64,000 nucleotides of DNA from DATBLE01 sp963841405 (GTDB lineage Bacteria; Actinomycetota; Thermoleophilia; Gaiellales; Gaiellaceae), in assembly GCA_963841405.1 (NCBI GenBank), contig CAWJCM010000005.1, forward strand, positions 62,001 to 126,000, given 5' to 3'. The translations under genes were made by a program, and so were the position numbers. How positions within the stretch are numbered: position 1 is the first letter of the stretch; each line of letters begins with the position of its first letter. Positions 25,116-34,630 of the stretch are shown one piece after another. The notes beneath the pieces are model-generated. The model was not told where the DNA came from. It was given only the letters and a program-made list of their open reading frames with translations, and did no database searches.

Positions 25116-26227
25116 GCGGAGTCCGGCACCTCTATCTCCACTTGCCGTTCTGTGCGCACCGCTGCGGGTACTGCGACTTCGTCACCGCTGTCGGGCGGGG
25201 GGACCAGCAGTGGGCGTATGTCGACGCACTGCTTGCCGAGCTCACGCTGGAGTGGGAGGTGCTCGCCTCTCGGCTCGAAACGATCTTCCTCGGCGGCGGG
25301 ACGCCGACGTTCACGGAACCGGCCGCGCTCGAGCGGCTGCTGGCAGCTCTCCCGGACGCCGACGAGGTCACGGTCGAGGCGAATCCGGAGACGGTCACGC
25401 CCGTCCTCGCCCGGCTTCTGTCACGAAATCGCGTCAACCGTGTGTCGCTTGGCGCGCAGAGCTTCCAGCCGCGGCTTCTCGCCGTGCTGGAGCGGCGCGC
25501 GCAGCCCGAGGACGTCCGCCGGGCCGTGTACGTTCTGCGTGATGCCGGCCTTGACAACATCTCGCTCGACCTCGTCTACGGCATCCCGGGCCAGACCGCC
25601 TCCGATCTCTATGCCGACCTCGCCGAGGCGCTCGCGCTCGAGCCCGAGCACGTGTCCTGCTACGAGCTGGAGGCCAAGCCGGGCACGCGCTTCACCCACG
25701 CGCACGGAGCCGAACTCGAGCGTCAGGCCGAGTCGATGGAGTCCTACTTCGAGCGGGTGGTCGAGACCCTGACTGGGGCGGGCTATCGCTGGTACGAGAC
25801 GGCGAACTTCTGCCGCGTCGAGGAGAGCCGGGATCTCCGGGCCTGGCACAACCTCGCGTACTGGCTCGGACGGGACTACCTCGGGCTCGGGATCGGCGCG
25901 GTCTCGACAATCGAAGCGGCCCGGCGGCGGAACGCGCCGCGGCTGGGGCCTTACCTCGCCGCTCTTGCCGGCGGCAGGGAGCCGCCGCGCGAGCTCGAGC
26001 CGCTGGACGCCGGTACGCGGCGCCGCGAGCGGGTCATGCTCGGCCTCCGGCTGGACGCTCCGCTGCTGCTCAGCGACCTGAAAGCCGCCGTCGACCGCGA
26101 GGCGGTCGACCGCCTGGAACGGCTCGGCCTGGTCGAGCGCAGCGGCCTGAACGGCCACGAGACGCTCGCACTCACCGAGCGGGGTCGCTTCCTGGGCGGC
26201 GGTGTCACCGCCGAGCTCCTCGCCTAG
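25112..26227 (+). CDS. hemW: Radical SAM haem chaperone HemW-like
   Basis: The 371-residue protein starts with HLYLHLPFCAHRCGYCDF, containing the radical-SAM CxxxCxxC cluster with the extra aromatic residues of HemW/coproporphyrinogen dehydrogenase-like proteins. Further on are FLGGGTPT, ANPETV, SLGAQSF and the YGIPGQT block, and a C-terminal winged-helix-like segment (RRERVMLGLRL ... LERLGLVERSG). Family knowledge: HemW transfers haem and is not the true HemN. The GTG at 25112 is chosen because it overlaps the DUF1272 stop and starts exactly at the conserved N-terminus. It is followed by hrcA, the usual order. Confidence 0.9.
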   Translation: MSGVRHLYLHLPFCAHRCGYCDFVTAVGRGDQQWAYVDALLAELTLEWEVLASRLETIFLGGGTPTFTEPAALERLLAALPDADEVTVEANPETVTPVLARLLSRNRVNRVSLGAQSFQPRLLAVLERRAQPEDVRRAVYVLRDAGLDNISLDLVYGIPGQTASDLYADLAEALALEPEHVSCYELEAKPGTRFTHAHGAELERQAESMESYFERVVETLTGAGYRWYETANFCRVEESRDLRAWHNLAYWLGRDYLGLGIGAVSTIEAARRRNAPRLGPYLAALAGGREPPRELEPLDAGTRRRERVMLGLRLDAPLLLSDLKAAVDREAVDRLERLGLVERSGLNGHETLALTERGRFLGGGVTAELLA

Positions 26228-26230
26228 AAT
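26202..26230 (+). promoter_or_regulatory. Possible hrcA promoter inside the hemW end
   Basis: GTGTCA at 26202-26207 and TAGAAT at 26225-26230, 17 bp apart, would start transcription a few bases before the hrcA ATG at 26244. No CIRCE inverted repeat (TTAGCACTC-N9-GAGTGCTAA) is present here. Confidence 0.4.
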
Positions 26231-26243
26231 TCCCTGCACAGAC

Positions 26244-27281
26244 ATGGTTTCTCCGGCACCCGACCTCACGCAACGGCAACGCGAGATCCTCGTGCAGGTG
26301 GTCGAGGAGTACGTGGCCACGGGCCAGCCGGTCGGCTCGAAGCACCTCGTCGAGCGCACCGGCATGCGTGTGTCGTCGGCGACAGTGCGCAACGAGCTTG
26401 CCGAGCTCGAGCGGTTCGGTCTGCTCACGCATCCGCACACCTCGGCGGGCCGTGTCCCGACCGACCGCGGCTACCGCTACTACGTCGACCGCCTGCTCGA
26501 GCGGCCGGCCCCTCGTCCCGACATGTTCCCCCTCGACCTGACGGCAGCGCGCAGCGAGGTCGAGTCGGCGCTGCAGGCGACGACGGAGATGCTTTCGCAG
26601 GTCACGCGGCTGATCGCGCTCGTCTCGGCGCCGCCGCTCCAGACCGCGACGGTGCGGCACGTCGAGGTGCTGCTGCTCCAGCCGCAGGTGGCGATGGTGG
26701 TGGTGATCACGTCCAGCGGCGGCGTCACGAAGCGCGTCTACGCGTTCGACACGCCTGTCGATCCCGGACTCATCCACTGGGCGGGCCAGTACCTGAACGA
26801 CCAGGTCGTCGGTCTCTCGCTCGCAAGCCGGCAGTTACGCCGGCGTTTCGAGGATCCGACGCTTCCGCGGGCCGAGTCGGCGTTCCTCCAGATCGTGGGG
26901 TCTGCCTTCACCGACGCCGAGGACGACGAGCAGCGCGTGTACGTCGGCGGCGCCGCCGGGCTGCTCGACGACGTCAGCGACGACGAGCTCGGGTCCTACC
27001 GGTCGCTGATCGATCTACTCGAACGCCGCCGGGCGCTGCTCGACGTGCTCGCGGAGGCGCTCGACCCGCGGCGTCCGTTCGTCCGCGTCGGCGACGAGCT
27101 TGCCGACCCCGCGCTCAGCGACCTGGCGCTCGTCGGCGCGGCCTACGGGATCGCGAACCGCACGCTCGGCGCCGTCAGCCTGATCGGGCCGTCGCGAATG
27201 GACTACGACAAGGCGATCCGCACGGTCCGGTCGGCCGCCTCCGAGCTGTCCCGCTTCGCCGAGGTGATCTACGGCGAGTAG
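26244..27281 (+). CDS. hrcA: Heat-inducible transcription repressor HrcA
   Basis: The 345-residue protein has the N-terminal winged helix (LTQRQREILVQVVEEYVATG and VSSATVRNELAELERFGLLT), the HTSAGRVPTDRGYRYYVD block and a GAF-like C-terminal domain ending with the conserved GPSRMDYDKAIRTVR motif. HrcA represses chaperone operons by binding CIRCE and needs GroEL for folding. In this window it precedes dnaJ without grpE or dnaK between them, separated by one small exported gene. No CIRCE is visible at hrcA or dnaJ. Confidence 0.93.
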   Translation: MVSPAPDLTQRQREILVQVVEEYVATGQPVGSKHLVERTGMRVSSATVRNELAELERFGLLTHPHTSAGRVPTDRGYRYYVDRLLERPAPRPDMFPLDLTAARSEVESALQATTEMLSQVTRLIALVSAPPLQTATVRHVEVLLLQPQVAMVVVITSSGGVTKRVYAFDTPVDPGLIHWAGQYLNDQVVGLSLASRQLRRRFEDPTLPRAESAFLQIVGSAFTDAEDDEQRVYVGGAAGLLDDVSDDELGSYRSLIDLLERRRALLDVLAEALDPRRPFVRVGDELADPALSDLALVGAAYGIANRTLGAVSLIGPSRMDYDKAIRTVRSAASELSRFAEVIYGE

Positions 27282-27285
27282 GCAG

Positions 27286-27739
27286 GTGAGACGCGTCCTG
27301 CTCGCAGCGCTCACGGTGTGCGCGCTGGCACTCGGCTCAGATGCCGGCGCCGGTTCCCTTCATCGAGTCGGCCAGCACGACACGAGCGCACGTGGGCGAC
27401 GTCGTCCGCCTCCGCGCCGGCGCCGGGCTGCGTCTCTACGCGTTGCTGCCGCTGTACCTCGTTCCGGTGCAGCGCGCGCCTCTCGACCATGCGTGCACGC
27501 TGCGTGGCGGGAAGGCCAGGTGTCGGCCGGTGGCGCCTCGTCCACCTCGGGGCGGGCGCTTTCACCGGATCGGGACATTGAACGTCCGGCATGCGAACGA
27601 GGTCACGATCCGCTACCGCGTTCCACGCCTATCTCCGGGTCGGTATCTGTACGTCCTCTACTGCGGTCCGTGTCATCGTGGGCCGGGGGGCAGCCTGATC
27701 ACCTGGCTGCCTCGGCCGATGCTCACGGTCGCCGAGTGA
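27286..27739 (+). pseudogene. Exported hypothetical protein, probably frameshifted after its signal peptide
   Basis: A GTG 5 nt after hrcA begins a good signal peptide (VRRVLLAALTVCALALG). At about 27335-27342 the frame changes: the mature-type sequence continues in the +1-shifted frame from 27341 (PAPVPFIESASTTRAHVGDV ... RLYALLPLYLVPVQRAPL ... YVLYCGPCHRGPGGSLITWL). The mature part has a CGPC motif. In a functional gene the two would be joined; alternatively translation starts at the ATG at 27341 and the protein is cytoplasmic. I favour decay. Function unknown. Confidence 0.5.
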
Positions 27740-27767
27740 CTGCAGGCGCCGGGCTACGCTTTCGCCG

Positions 27768-28895
27768 ATGGCCACCACCGAACGCGACTACTACGAGCTG
27801 CTCGGCGTCAAGCGCACCGCGACCGAGGCCGAGATCAAGAAGGCCTTCCGCGGGCTCGCCCGGGAGCTGCACCCCGATGTGTCGGAGGACCCGGACGCGG
27901 AGGCGCGCTTCAAGGAGGTGGTCGAGGCGTACGAGGTGCTCTCCAGTCCCGAGCGCCGGGAGCTGTACGACCGGTTCGGCCACGCGGGCCTGCGCAGCCG
28001 CGGCTTCGAGCCGACCAGCTTCGACTTCGGGACGCTGGGCGACCTGTTCTCCGCGTTCTTCGGCGACGACCTCTTCGGCGTCGCCGGCCGGCCGCGCGGC
28101 GCGGCCCGCGGCGCCGACATCGCAGCCGAGGTCGCGGTCGAGCTGGTCGATTCCGCCCGCGGTGTGACCCGGGACGTGCCGCTCCGCGTGGCGGTCTCCT
28201 GCCAGAGCTGCGCCGGTAGCGGCGCGGGGCCCGGCACGCAGCCGGTCACGTGTCCCGGGTGCGGCGGCGCCGGACGAGTCCAGCAGGTCTCGAACACGGT
28301 CTTCGGCCAGTTCGTCCGGGCGCAGGCATGTCCGCGGTGCGACGGCTCCGGCCGCATCGTCGAGCATCCGTGCGAGACCTGCGGCGGCGAGGGCCGCGTG
28401 GTCGAGGAGCGCACCGTCTCCGTCGAGATCCCGGCCGGGATCCACGACGGCCAGCGCATCCGTCTCGGCGGCGAAGGGCATGCCGGCGAGCTCGGTGGGC
28501 GCGCCGGCGACCTGTACGTGCTCGTCCGCGTCAGGCCCGACCCGCGCTTCGTCCGCGAGGGCAACGACCTGATCTCCCAGGTCGACCTGACGATCACGCA
28601 GGCCGCGCTCGGCGCGACGGTGACGGTGCCGACGATCGACGGCGACGTCGACCTCGAGTTCGAGCCGGGCACGCAGCCCGGACAGGTGCAGGAGATCCGC
28701 GGCGCGGGGATGCCGGTACTCCAGGGCCGCGGGCGAGGCGATCACCGCCTGCTCGTGAACGTGACGGTGCCGCGCAGGTTGACCGACGAGCAGCGCCGAC
28801 TGCTGGACGAGTTCGAGCAGTCGGCCGACGAGGAGACCTACCGGCCGGACGACGACGAGGGGTTCTTCGACAAGCTGAAGTCGGCCTTCCGCTAG
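27768..28895 (+). CDS. dnaJ: Chaperone DnaJ (type I)
   Basis: The 375-residue co-chaperone has a complete J domain with HPD (about residues 37-39 in ELHPDVSED), a Gly/Phe-containing linker, the four CxxCxGxG zinc repeats (CQSCAGSG, CPGCGGAG, CPRCDGSG, CETCGGEG) and C-terminal substrate-binding domains. It stimulates DnaK, which is not in the window. The ATG lies 7 nt after a TACGCT box at 27755-27760, so it may have its own leaderless transcript. The GTG of the next gene overlaps its stop by one base. Confidence 0.95.
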   Translation: MATTERDYYELLGVKRTATEAEIKKAFRGLARELHPDVSEDPDAEARFKEVVEAYEVLSSPERRELYDRFGHAGLRSRGFEPTSFDFGTLGDLFSAFFGDDLFGVAGRPRGAARGADIAAEVAVELVDSARGVTRDVPLRVAVSCQSCAGSGAGPGTQPVTCPGCGGAGRVQQVSNTVFGQFVRAQACPRCDGSGRIVEHPCETCGGEGRVVEERTVSVEIPAGIHDGQRIRLGGEGHAGELGGRAGDLYVLVRVRPDPRFVREGNDLISQVDLTITQAALGATVTVPTIDGDVDLEFEPGTQPGQVQEIRGAGMPVLQGRGRGDHRLLVNVTVPRRLTDEQRRLLDEFEQSADEETYRPDDDEGFFDKLKSAFR

Positions 28896-29457
28896 TGGCG
28901 GCGCCCGGTCCGGGTAGGCCGCGTGAGACGGCGCTGTCGGTGGTCGTCCCGGCCGCGGAGTCCCTAACGCTGGCGTTCCGCCGGCAGCATCTCGCGCGAA
29001 CGATCGAGCGGAAGATCCCTGCGCACATCACGCTCGTCTATCCGTTTGCCGACGCTGATCGACTCGACGCCGATCTGACGTCGGCGGTCGAGGCGGTCCA
29101 TGCGGACGTCGCTCCCTTCGAGTTCGACCTCGCACGCATCGAGTGCTTCGATGCCCACGTCTGGCTGGCTCCCGAGCCGAAGGAGCCGTTTCTTCACCTA
29201 ATCCGCACAACGTACGCGGCTTTCCCCGAGTTTCAGCCGTACGGCGGCGCATTCGCGGACTCCCCGCCGACGCCGCACCTGACGGTCGGCGAGGTTGACG
29301 AGGACCTCGACATTTCCACGCTGGTCGCTGCCGCCGAATGCGATTGCGCCCCGGTCTGCCGCTGGCATGTGCCGTGACCAGGGTTGCGCTCCTCGAAGAG
29401 CAACTCGATGGAACGTGGACCGAGCGCGCCACGTTCCGGCTTGGTGGCCCACACTGA
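28895..29457 (+). pseudogene. 2'-5' RNA ligase/phosphoesterase family gene with a C-terminal frameshift
   Basis: From GTG 28895 (TAGTG overlap with dnaJ) the protein shows the first HxT motif AHITLVYPF and the second PHLTVGE, the two catalytic histidine motifs of the 2H phosphoesterase/LigT superfamily. The frame ends at 29377 in an unlikely Cys-rich tail. A shifted frame starting at about 29340 continues in the family pattern (LRPGLPLACAVTRVALLEEQ ... TERATFRLG) and stops at 29457. The last about 35 residues are therefore out of frame. Both catalytic motifs are upstream of the lesion, so a truncated but active product is possible. Confidence 0.6.
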
Positions 29458-29474
29458 GCCTGCGCCGGGTCTCC

Positions 29475-30215
29475 GTGTCGGTCCCGCCCCCCGAGGCCGA
29501 GCGGGCCCGCGCGATCATGCTCGAGCTGTTTCCGGAGGGCTTCGAGGAGCGCGACTCCGCCGACGGCGTCGAGCTGGCGGCATACACGGACGACCGCGGG
29601 GAGGAACGGCTCTGGTCGGCCTTCGGCGGCGCCCGGTCGACCGAGGTCGAGGAGGGCTGGGAGGAGCGCTGGCGCGCCTTCCACCGGCCGGTGCGGGTTG
29701 GGCCGCTCTGGGTCGGGCCCCCGTGGGAGCAGCCCGACGGCGACGCGATCCCGGTGGTGATCGATCCCGGCCGGGCGTTCGGCACCGGCGGACACGCGAC
29801 CACGCGGCTCTGCCTCGAGCTGCTGGTCGACGTCCCACGCGGAAGCATGCTCGACGCGGGCTGCGGCTCCGGCGTCCTCTCGATCGCGGCGGCGAAGCTC
29901 GGCTTCACGCCGGTTCATGCCGTCGACCTCGACCCGCAGGCGATCGAGGCGACGTTGCGGAATGCAGCGGCCAACGGCGTCGCAGTCGAGGCCAGGGTCG
30001 CCGACGCGGCCGACTCCGAGCTGCCGGAGACGGCGGCCGCCGTCGTCAACGTCGCCCTCGACCTCGACGGGCGGATCGTCGCTCGCCTCGGCTGCGAGCG
30101 CGTGATCACCTCCGGCTACCTCGTGGCCGAATCGCCGGAGCTTCCCGGCTACCGGCGCGAGGACCGGCGCGAGGCCGAGGGCTGGGCGGCCGATCTGCAC
30201 GTGCGAACGCAGTAA
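29475..30215 (+). CDS. prmA: Ribosomal protein L11 methyltransferase-like (PrmA)
   Basis: The 246-residue protein has a short N-terminal L11-recognition-like domain and a class I SAM methyltransferase domain. Clear blocks are VVIDPGRAFGTGGHATTRLC, the PrmA signature before the fold, MLDAGCGSGVLSIAAAKLG (SAM motif I) and VDLDPQAIEATLRNAAANG. The expected NPP-type catalytic-like motif after motif III is replaced by VVNVALDLDG. The start is uncertain: GTG 29475 is the first normal start codon in front of the conserved region, but residues just upstream (LRRVS) also look like the family. Confidence 0.8.
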   Translation: MSVPPPEAERARAIMLELFPEGFEERDSADGVELAAYTDDRGEERLWSAFGGARSTEVEEGWEERWRAFHRPVRVGPLWVGPPWEQPDGDAIPVVIDPGRAFGTGGHATTRLCLELLVDVPRGSMLDAGCGSGVLSIAAAKLGFTPVHAVDLDPQAIEATLRNAAANGVAVEARVADAADSELPETAAAVVNVALDLDGRIVARLGCERVITSGYLVAESPELPGYRREDRREAEGWAADLHVRTQ

Positions 30216-30226
30216 GGTCCGCGCCC

Positions 30227-31414
30227 ATGGCGACGTTCTCGGTCGACTTCCTCGGCTGCAAGGTCTCGCACGCGGACGCGCAGGCCGTGCGCGAGCGGCT
30301 GCTGGTCGACGGGCACCGGGAGCGCAAGGGCGGCGACGTCGCCGTGCTGAACACGTGCTGCGTCACGCACGAGGCGCTCCGGAAGTCGCGGCACGCCGCC
30401 TCGCGTGCCGCGCGCACGCACCGGCGGGTCTACGTCACCGGGTGCGGCGCCAACCTCTCCTCCGACGCGTTCGCGGGTTTGCCGGAGAACGTCGTGGTCG
30501 TGGCGAAGCGAAGCGAGGCGACCGCCGACACGATCGCGGGCGACGTCGGCGCGATCGCCTGCGTCCGGGCCGACGCGCGGCTCGACCGCGTTCGCGCATT
30601 CGTCAAGGTGCAGGACGGCTGCAGCTTCTCGTGCAACTTCTGCGTGATCCCGTTCGTGCGCGGCGCGTCGCGCAGCCGGCGTTCCGACGCGGTCCTCGCC
30701 GAGGTGCGCCGCCGCGTCTCGCAGGGCCACCGGGAGATCGTTCTCACCGGGATCAACCTCGGCTGCTACCGCGACCGCGAGGCCGGATACGACCTGCCGC
30801 GGCTGATCCGCCAGGTTGGCGCGACGCCCGGTCTTGCGCGGCTCCGCCTCTCGTCGATCGAGGTCAACCACCTCACGCAGCCGCTCGTCGCCGCGCTGCG
30901 CGAGACACCGACCGTCTCCCGGCACCTGCACGTCCCGCTCCAGTCGGGCGACGACGGCGTCCTGCGTGCGATGGCGCGCCGCTACGACGCGGCCATCTAC
31001 CTGCACCGTGTCGAGCTCGCCGAGGGCTTCAACCTGACGACGGACGTGATCGTCGGCTTCCCCGGCGAGGACGAGCCTGCGTTCTCACGGACGCTGCAGG
31101 TGGTCGAGGCGGCGGGCGTGACGAAGGTGCACGTCTTCCCGTACTCGCCCCGCCCGGGGACGGTCACGGCCGGCGACGACAATGTGCCGAAGTCGGTGAA
31201 GAAGGAGCGCAGCGCCCGGCTGCGTGCGCTCTCGCACGAGGCGTGCCTGCGGCGCTGGCGGGGGAAGGTGGGTGTGGAGGATGTCGTCCTGGTCGACCGC
31301 CCGGGCCGCGGCTACGGCGACGACTACTCGCCCTGGCTGGTCGACGCGCCGATCGGCGAGCTCGTCCGCGTGCGCGGACGCGCCGTCACGGAGGAGGGGA
31401 TCCTGGCAGCGTGA
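30227..31414 (+). CDS. mtaB: tRNA methylthiotransferase MtaB-like (radical SAM)
   Basis: The 395-residue protein has the UPF0004 domain at the N-terminus (DFLGCKVSHADAQ, NTCCVTHEALRKSR, VTGCGA: three cluster cysteines), the radical-SAM motif CSFSCNFCVIPFVRG (about 147-160) and a C-terminal TRAM-like region (VEDVVLVDRPGRGYGDDYSP). The NTCCVT form points to MtaB, which makes 2-methylthio-t6A37 in tRNA, rather than MiaB or RimO. The ATG lies 8 nt after TAAGGT (30213-30218), which itself overlaps the prmA stop. Its TGA overlaps the GTG of the HIT gene. Confidence 0.87.
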   Translation: MATFSVDFLGCKVSHADAQAVRERLLVDGHRERKGGDVAVLNTCCVTHEALRKSRHAASRAARTHRRVYVTGCGANLSSDAFAGLPENVVVVAKRSEATADTIAGDVGAIACVRADARLDRVRAFVKVQDGCSFSCNFCVIPFVRGASRSRRSDAVLAEVRRRVSQGHREIVLTGINLGCYRDREAGYDLPRLIRQVGATPGLARLRLSSIEVNHLTQPLVAALRETPTVSRHLHVPLQSGDDGVLRAMARRYDAAIYLHRVELAEGFNLTTDVIVGFPGEDEPAFSRTLQVVEAAGVTKVHVFPYSPRPGTVTAGDDNVPKSVKKERSARLRALSHEACLRRWRGKVGVEDVVLVDRPGRGYGDDYSPWLVDAPIGELVRVRGRAVTEEGILAA

Positions 31415-31830
31415 GAGACGAAGCCGAGCACAAAGACGACAGCGAAGCTGTCGAGGTTGGTGCGAGACGAAGTCGTGACGCCGAAGGCGTCACCGTCCCC
31501 GACTGCATCTTCTGCAAGATCCACCGCGGCGAGCTGCCGGCCACGGTGGTCAACCGGGCCGAGGGTCTGCTGGCGATCGAGGACATCAATCCGAAAGCGG
31601 ATGTCCATCTGCTCGTCATCCCCGAGCGGCACCTCGAGACCTTCCGGGACATCGGCGAGCTCCCGGCCGAGGAGGCCAAGCGCATGCTCGACTTCGTCGC
31701 CGAGACCGCGAAGGCCGCGGGACTCGACGAGTACCGGCTGATGGTCTTCTGCGGCGCCGGCGCCGGCCAGACCGTGTTCCACCTGCACTGGCACGTGCTC
31801 GGCGGCACGCTCCGCGGGGTGCCGGCATGA
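31411..31830 (+). CDS. HIT family protein (HINT-type nucleotide hydrolase)
   Basis: The 139-residue protein has the HIT core: DCIFCKIHRGELPATVV at about residue 31, INPKADVHLLVIPERH and the catalytic triad motif FHLHWHVLGG near the C-terminus. HINT proteins hydrolyse purine nucleoside phosphoramidates. The first about 28 residues (RDEAEHKDDSEAV...) are not HIT-like but come from the repeat at 31412-31495. No other start codon exists in frame between the GTG at 31411 and the HIT core, so the repeat-encoded extension is apparently translated, or a nonstandard start is used. Confidence 0.88.
   Translation: MRDEAEHKDDSEAVEVGARRSRDAEGVTVPDCIFCKIHRGELPATVVNRAEGLLAIEDINPKADVHLLVIPERHLETFRDIGELPAEEAKRMLDFVAETAKAAGLDEYRLMVFCGAGAGQTVFHLHWHVLGGTLRGVPA
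31412..31495 (+). repeat. 84-bp dispersed repeat, copy B (5' end of the HIT gene)
   Basis: It matches copy A at 20288-20371 at 73 of 84 positions, same orientation and same reading frame. It begins at the TGA/GTG overlap between mtaB and the HIT gene. Internal palindromes are GACAGC-GAA-GCTGTC, ACGA-AG-TCGT and GACGCC-GAA-GGCGTC. Confidence 0.75.
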
Positions 31831-32270
31831 GCCTGATCGCCCGGCTCGAGTCCGACCTGACGGCGGCGATGAAGGAGCGCAACACGGCGCGGCGGGACGC
31901 GCTGCGGCTGATCCTGTCCAGCCTGCGCTCGGCCGAGAAGGAGCTGCGGCGGCCGCTGCACGAAGACGAGGAGCTCCAGGTCCTCCAGCGAGAGCGCAAG
32001 CGGCGGATCGAATCGATCGAGGCGTTCGAGAGCGCGGGCCGCGACGAGCAGGCGGCGAAGGAGCGGGCCGAGCTGGACGTGCTCGAGGAGTTCATGCCGG
32101 AGCCGCTCTCCGAGGACGAGCTGGAGCAGATCGTCGACGACGCGATCGCCGAGGTGGGGGCGACGAGCATGCGCGACCTGGGCCGTGTGATGGCCGACGT
32201 GATGCCGCAGATCGCCGGCCGCGCAGACGGCTCGGCGGTCAGCCAGCTGGTCCGCGAGAAGCTGGCCTAG
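31827..32270 (+). CDS. YqeY/GatB-like protein
   Basis: The 147-residue helical protein begins SLIARLESDLTAAMKERN and contains RRDALRLILSSLRSAEKEL, LDVLEEFMPEPLSEDEL and the C-terminal GRVMADVMPQIAGRADGS block, the pattern of YqeY proteins (C-terminal-domain-like relatives of the GatB amidotransferase subunit). Its function is unsettled; a tRNA-related role is inferred from the GatB similarity. ATGA overlap with the HIT gene; converges on the methyltransferase gene. Confidence 0.88.
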   Translation: MSLIARLESDLTAAMKERNTARRDALRLILSSLRSAEKELRRPLHEDEELQVLQRERKRRIESIEAFESAGRDEQAAKERAELDVLEEFMPEPLSEDELEQIVDDAIAEVGATSMRDLGRVMADVMPQIAGRADGSAVSQLVREKLA

Positions 32271-33154
32271 CTTGCGGCCCGTGCTGTGACGAGCAGCGCG
32301 TAGAGGGTCAGGAGGAAGCTGCCACCGGCCTCCTCGACCACCTCCGTCAGCCGCTGCTCCAGCCGCTGCCGCTCAGGGGCGCTGAGGCCCAGGTACATCG
32401 AGGTCGTGCGCGTGACGGCGATCAGGTGCTCGGCCGTCTCCTGCTCGTCGCCTGCCACGGTCGTCGTCGAGCGCACGTCGGTGAACAGGCCGGCCGCCTC
32501 CTCGCGGGCGAGCGCGTCGTGCTGGTTGACCCACGCCCAGACCGCGGACACGTTGTCGAGCCGGCCCTCGATCCCGTCGAAGAACGTCTTCCGGTCGCGC
32601 GGCACCCATTCGAGCGATTCCTGCCGCACCTCGGTCCAGGCCGCGTGCAGCTGCTCGTCGATCGGCGAGAAGCCGAGGTGGGTGAGCAGCGCGAGCATGC
32701 CGCCGGGCCGCAGCACCCGCGCAACCTTCTCCCAGCCGACCGAGGCGTCCACCCAGTGGAAGGCGGTCGCCGAGAAGACGGCCTCGAACCCTCCGGCTGG
32801 CAGCTCGGCGTCCTCGAAGCGCCCGATGCGAAAGCTGACGTTCGGCGTGTCTCCGAGCCGACGGCGGGCGACCCCGACCATCCGCGCGCCGGGGTCGACC
32901 GCCTCGACGTGCAGCCCACGCGCCGCCAGCTCCTCGGTCAGCTTGCCGGTCCCGCAACCGATCTCGAGGACACGCGACCCGGGCCTCAGCCGGCCGAGCG
33001 AGCAGGCGGCGTCGACGATCTCCGGCGGGTAGCCGGGCCGGACGCGGTCGTACTCGTCGGCGACGCCGTCGAACGACAGCCCCCGGTCAAGCGGCCTTTG
33101 CGACGACGCGGCGCGGCCGGACGTGTCCTTTCGAGTCGCGGGCTGTTTCGTCAC
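32267..33154 (-). CDS. Class I SAM-dependent methyltransferase
   Basis: The 295-residue protein has the start FDGVADEYDRVRPGYPPEIV, SAM motif I VLEIGCGTGKLTEELAARG, the acidic VEAVDPGARMV, and VFSATAFHWVDASVGWEKVARVLRPGG. This set matches the Methyltransf_11/25 type often annotated as ubiquinone/menaquinone or trans-aconitate methyltransferase-like; the substrate is not predictable. The start GTG at 33154 lies just downstream of a 34-bp sequence (33158-33191) almost identical to one upstream of the SnoaL-like gene at 48548. The gene faces phoH and converges on yqeY. Confidence 0.82.
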   Translation of the reverse strand: MTKQPATRKDTSGRAASSQRPLDRGLSFDGVADEYDRVRPGYPPEIVDAACSLGRLRPGSRVLEIGCGTGKLTEELAARGLHVEAVDPGARMVGVARRRLGDTPNVSFRIGRFEDAELPAGGFEAVFSATAFHWVDASVGWEKVARVLRPGGMLALLTHLGFSPIDEQLHAAWTEVRQESLEWVPRDRKTFFDGIEGRLDNVSAVWAWVNQHDALAREEAAGLFTDVRSTTTVAGDEQETAEHLIAVTRTTSMYLGLSAPERQRLEQRLTEVVEEAGGSFLLTLYALLVTARAAS

Positions 33155-33157
33155 CGA

Positions 33158-33191
33158 GGTGCTCCCGGCCTCCTCCCCACTGCGATCGTAG
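33158..33191 (-). promoter_or_regulatory. 34-bp shared leader/promoter element, copy 1
   Basis: On the minus strand it reads from CTACGATCGCAGTGGGG to GGGAGCACC and equals 48488-48521 with one mismatch (33 of 34). It contains TACGAT, a plausible -10, and a GGGGAGGAGG purine run. It ends 3 nt before the methyltransferase start. Confidence 0.6.
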
Positions 33192-33278
33192 TCGGAACAT
33201 CGTCACGAGTGTGTCGCCGGACTCTGCTGGAAGTGCGCCGCTCGGACCACGCCCGTCGCCGACCGCCCTGCCTACACT

Positions 33279-34247
<969 letters not shown>

Positions 34248-34252
34248 CGTTG

Positions 34253-34630
34253 ATGGTGGAGATCGAGGTCGTCAACCGCAGCGGCGTCCAGGTGCAGGAG
34301 GGCGCGGTCGCCGAGCTCGCCCGTCGCGTCCTCGCCGGCGAGGGAGTCGTCGAGGGCGAGCTGGGCATCGCCTTCGTCGCCCCGGACGAGAGCCGCGGCC
34401 TCAAGCGCGAGCACCTCGGGATCGACGAGGCGACCGACGTCCTCTCGTTCCCGATCGACGGGACCGACGAGCTGGCGCCCGGGCCTCCGCGGCAGCTCGG
34501 CGACGTCGTCCTCTGCCCGCAGGTGATCGGCGGCGACTGGCGCCGTCCGCTCGCGCATGGCCTGCTCCACCTGCTCGGGTACGACCACGGACCCGAGATG
34601 GAGCGTCGCGAGCAGGCGCTGGCGACGTGA
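34253..34630 (+). CDS. ybeY: Endoribonuclease YbeY
   Basis: The 125-residue metalloprotein carries the signature HGLLHLLGYDHGPEM, with three His as zinc ligands, and the upstream TDVLSFPID block. YbeY takes part in 16S rRNA 3'-end maturation and ribosome quality control. It is shorter than average at the N-terminus. It lies 5 nt after phoH, and its TGA overlaps the GTG of the next gene. A TTG at 34250 is one codon further upstream, but ATG at 34253 is the better start. Confidence 0.93.
   Translation: MVEIEVVNRSGVQVQEGAVAELARRVLAGEGVVEGELGIAFVAPDESRGLKREHLGIDEATDVLSFPIDGTDELAPGPPRQLGDVVLCPQVIGGDWRRPLAHGLLHLLGYDHGPEMERREQALAT

Noticed and set aside
26228..27767. CIRCE operators at hrcA or dnaJ
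   Set aside because: No TTAGCACTC/GAGTGCTAA inverted repeat could be found in either upstream region.
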